Made by a program: the position numbers and the translations under genes. Shown piece by piece: positions 63,966 through 64,000 of a stretch of DNA of 64,000 bases (its first letter is position 1; every line of letters starts with the position of its first letter). Under the pieces are notes generated by a model. The model saw only the letters and a list, made by a program, of their open reading frames with translations. It ran no database searches and had not been told where the DNA came from. This DNA is from Pseudomonas sp. GD03944 (GTDB lineage Bacteria; Pseudomonadota; Gammaproteobacteria; Pseudomonadales; Pseudomonadaceae): positions 87,020 through 151,019 of the forward strand of contig NZ_JAOCAH010000013.1 of the NCBI RefSeq assembly GCF_029839275.1, read 5' to 3'.

Positions 63966-64000
63966 CGCATACCTGTGAGAGGGGCTTCGGTCAGTAGGGT

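Overview
The window is high-GC Pseudomonas-type chromosome. From memory, gene order from about 24.9 to 50.2 kb follows Pseudomonas aeruginosa PAO1 from speA through gcbA, ctpL, dsbD, aroQ, accBC, prmA, dusB-fis and purHD to retS. Codon use, REP-type intergenic repeats and the protein sequences all fit Pseudomonas. The left 3 kb is much more AT-rich and broken up, and looks acquired.

Region 1 (1-14.4 kb, all minus strand) is a two-partner-secretion / contact-dependent inhibition locus. Read 5' to 3' on the minus strand it holds the outer-membrane transporter cdiB, then a 3216-residue CdiA-like exoprotein ending in a ParB-like nuclease-type tip, then its probable immunity gene. Downstream lie a REP-associated (RAYT) transposase element with 24-bp inverted ends and decayed orphan toxin-tip/immunity cassettes. 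One decayed tip still overlaps an intact small immunity-like gene. A second is broken by at least three frameshifts and is followed by a truncated membrane-protein gene at the window edge.

Region 2 (14.6-24.9 kb) holds cell-envelope genes: penicillin-binding protein 1C and an E. coli-type lipoprotein alpha-2-macroglobulin (both minus), a small membrane protein between them on the opposite strand, a DinF-type MATE exporter and a DUF2214 membrane protein. A tandem array of roughly 126-bp REP-containing units follows.

Region 3 (24.9-50.2 kb) is conserved core. On the minus strand are speA, a SUI1/YciH factor, a Nudix hydrolase and a DUF2333 protein. On the plus strand are the diguanylate cyclase GcbA, the transducer CtpL, DsbD, AroQ, AccB-AccC, PrmA, a zinc-ribbon DUF3426 protein, DusB-Fis and PurH-PurD. 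A minus-strand MHS-family transporter and the hybrid sensor RetS close the block. GcbA and RetS both belong to the motile/sessile switch, although nothing in the sequence shows they are co-regulated.

Region 4 (50.2-52.4 kb) has a paired BNR-repeat protein and ThiS/MoaD-like ubiquitin-fold protein (minus), then a MarC-family membrane protein.

Region 5 (52.6-64 kb) is a urea-nitrogen island on the plus strand. A near-consensus sigma-54 promoter precedes allophanate hydrolase, followed by urea carboxylase, a GntR/FadR-type regulator and the urea ABC transporter urtABCD; urtE would lie beyond the right edge. Together these import urea and split it to ammonia and CO2 by the ATP-dependent urea amidolyase route, probably under nitrogen control.

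No rRNA, tRNA or CRISPR array was seen.
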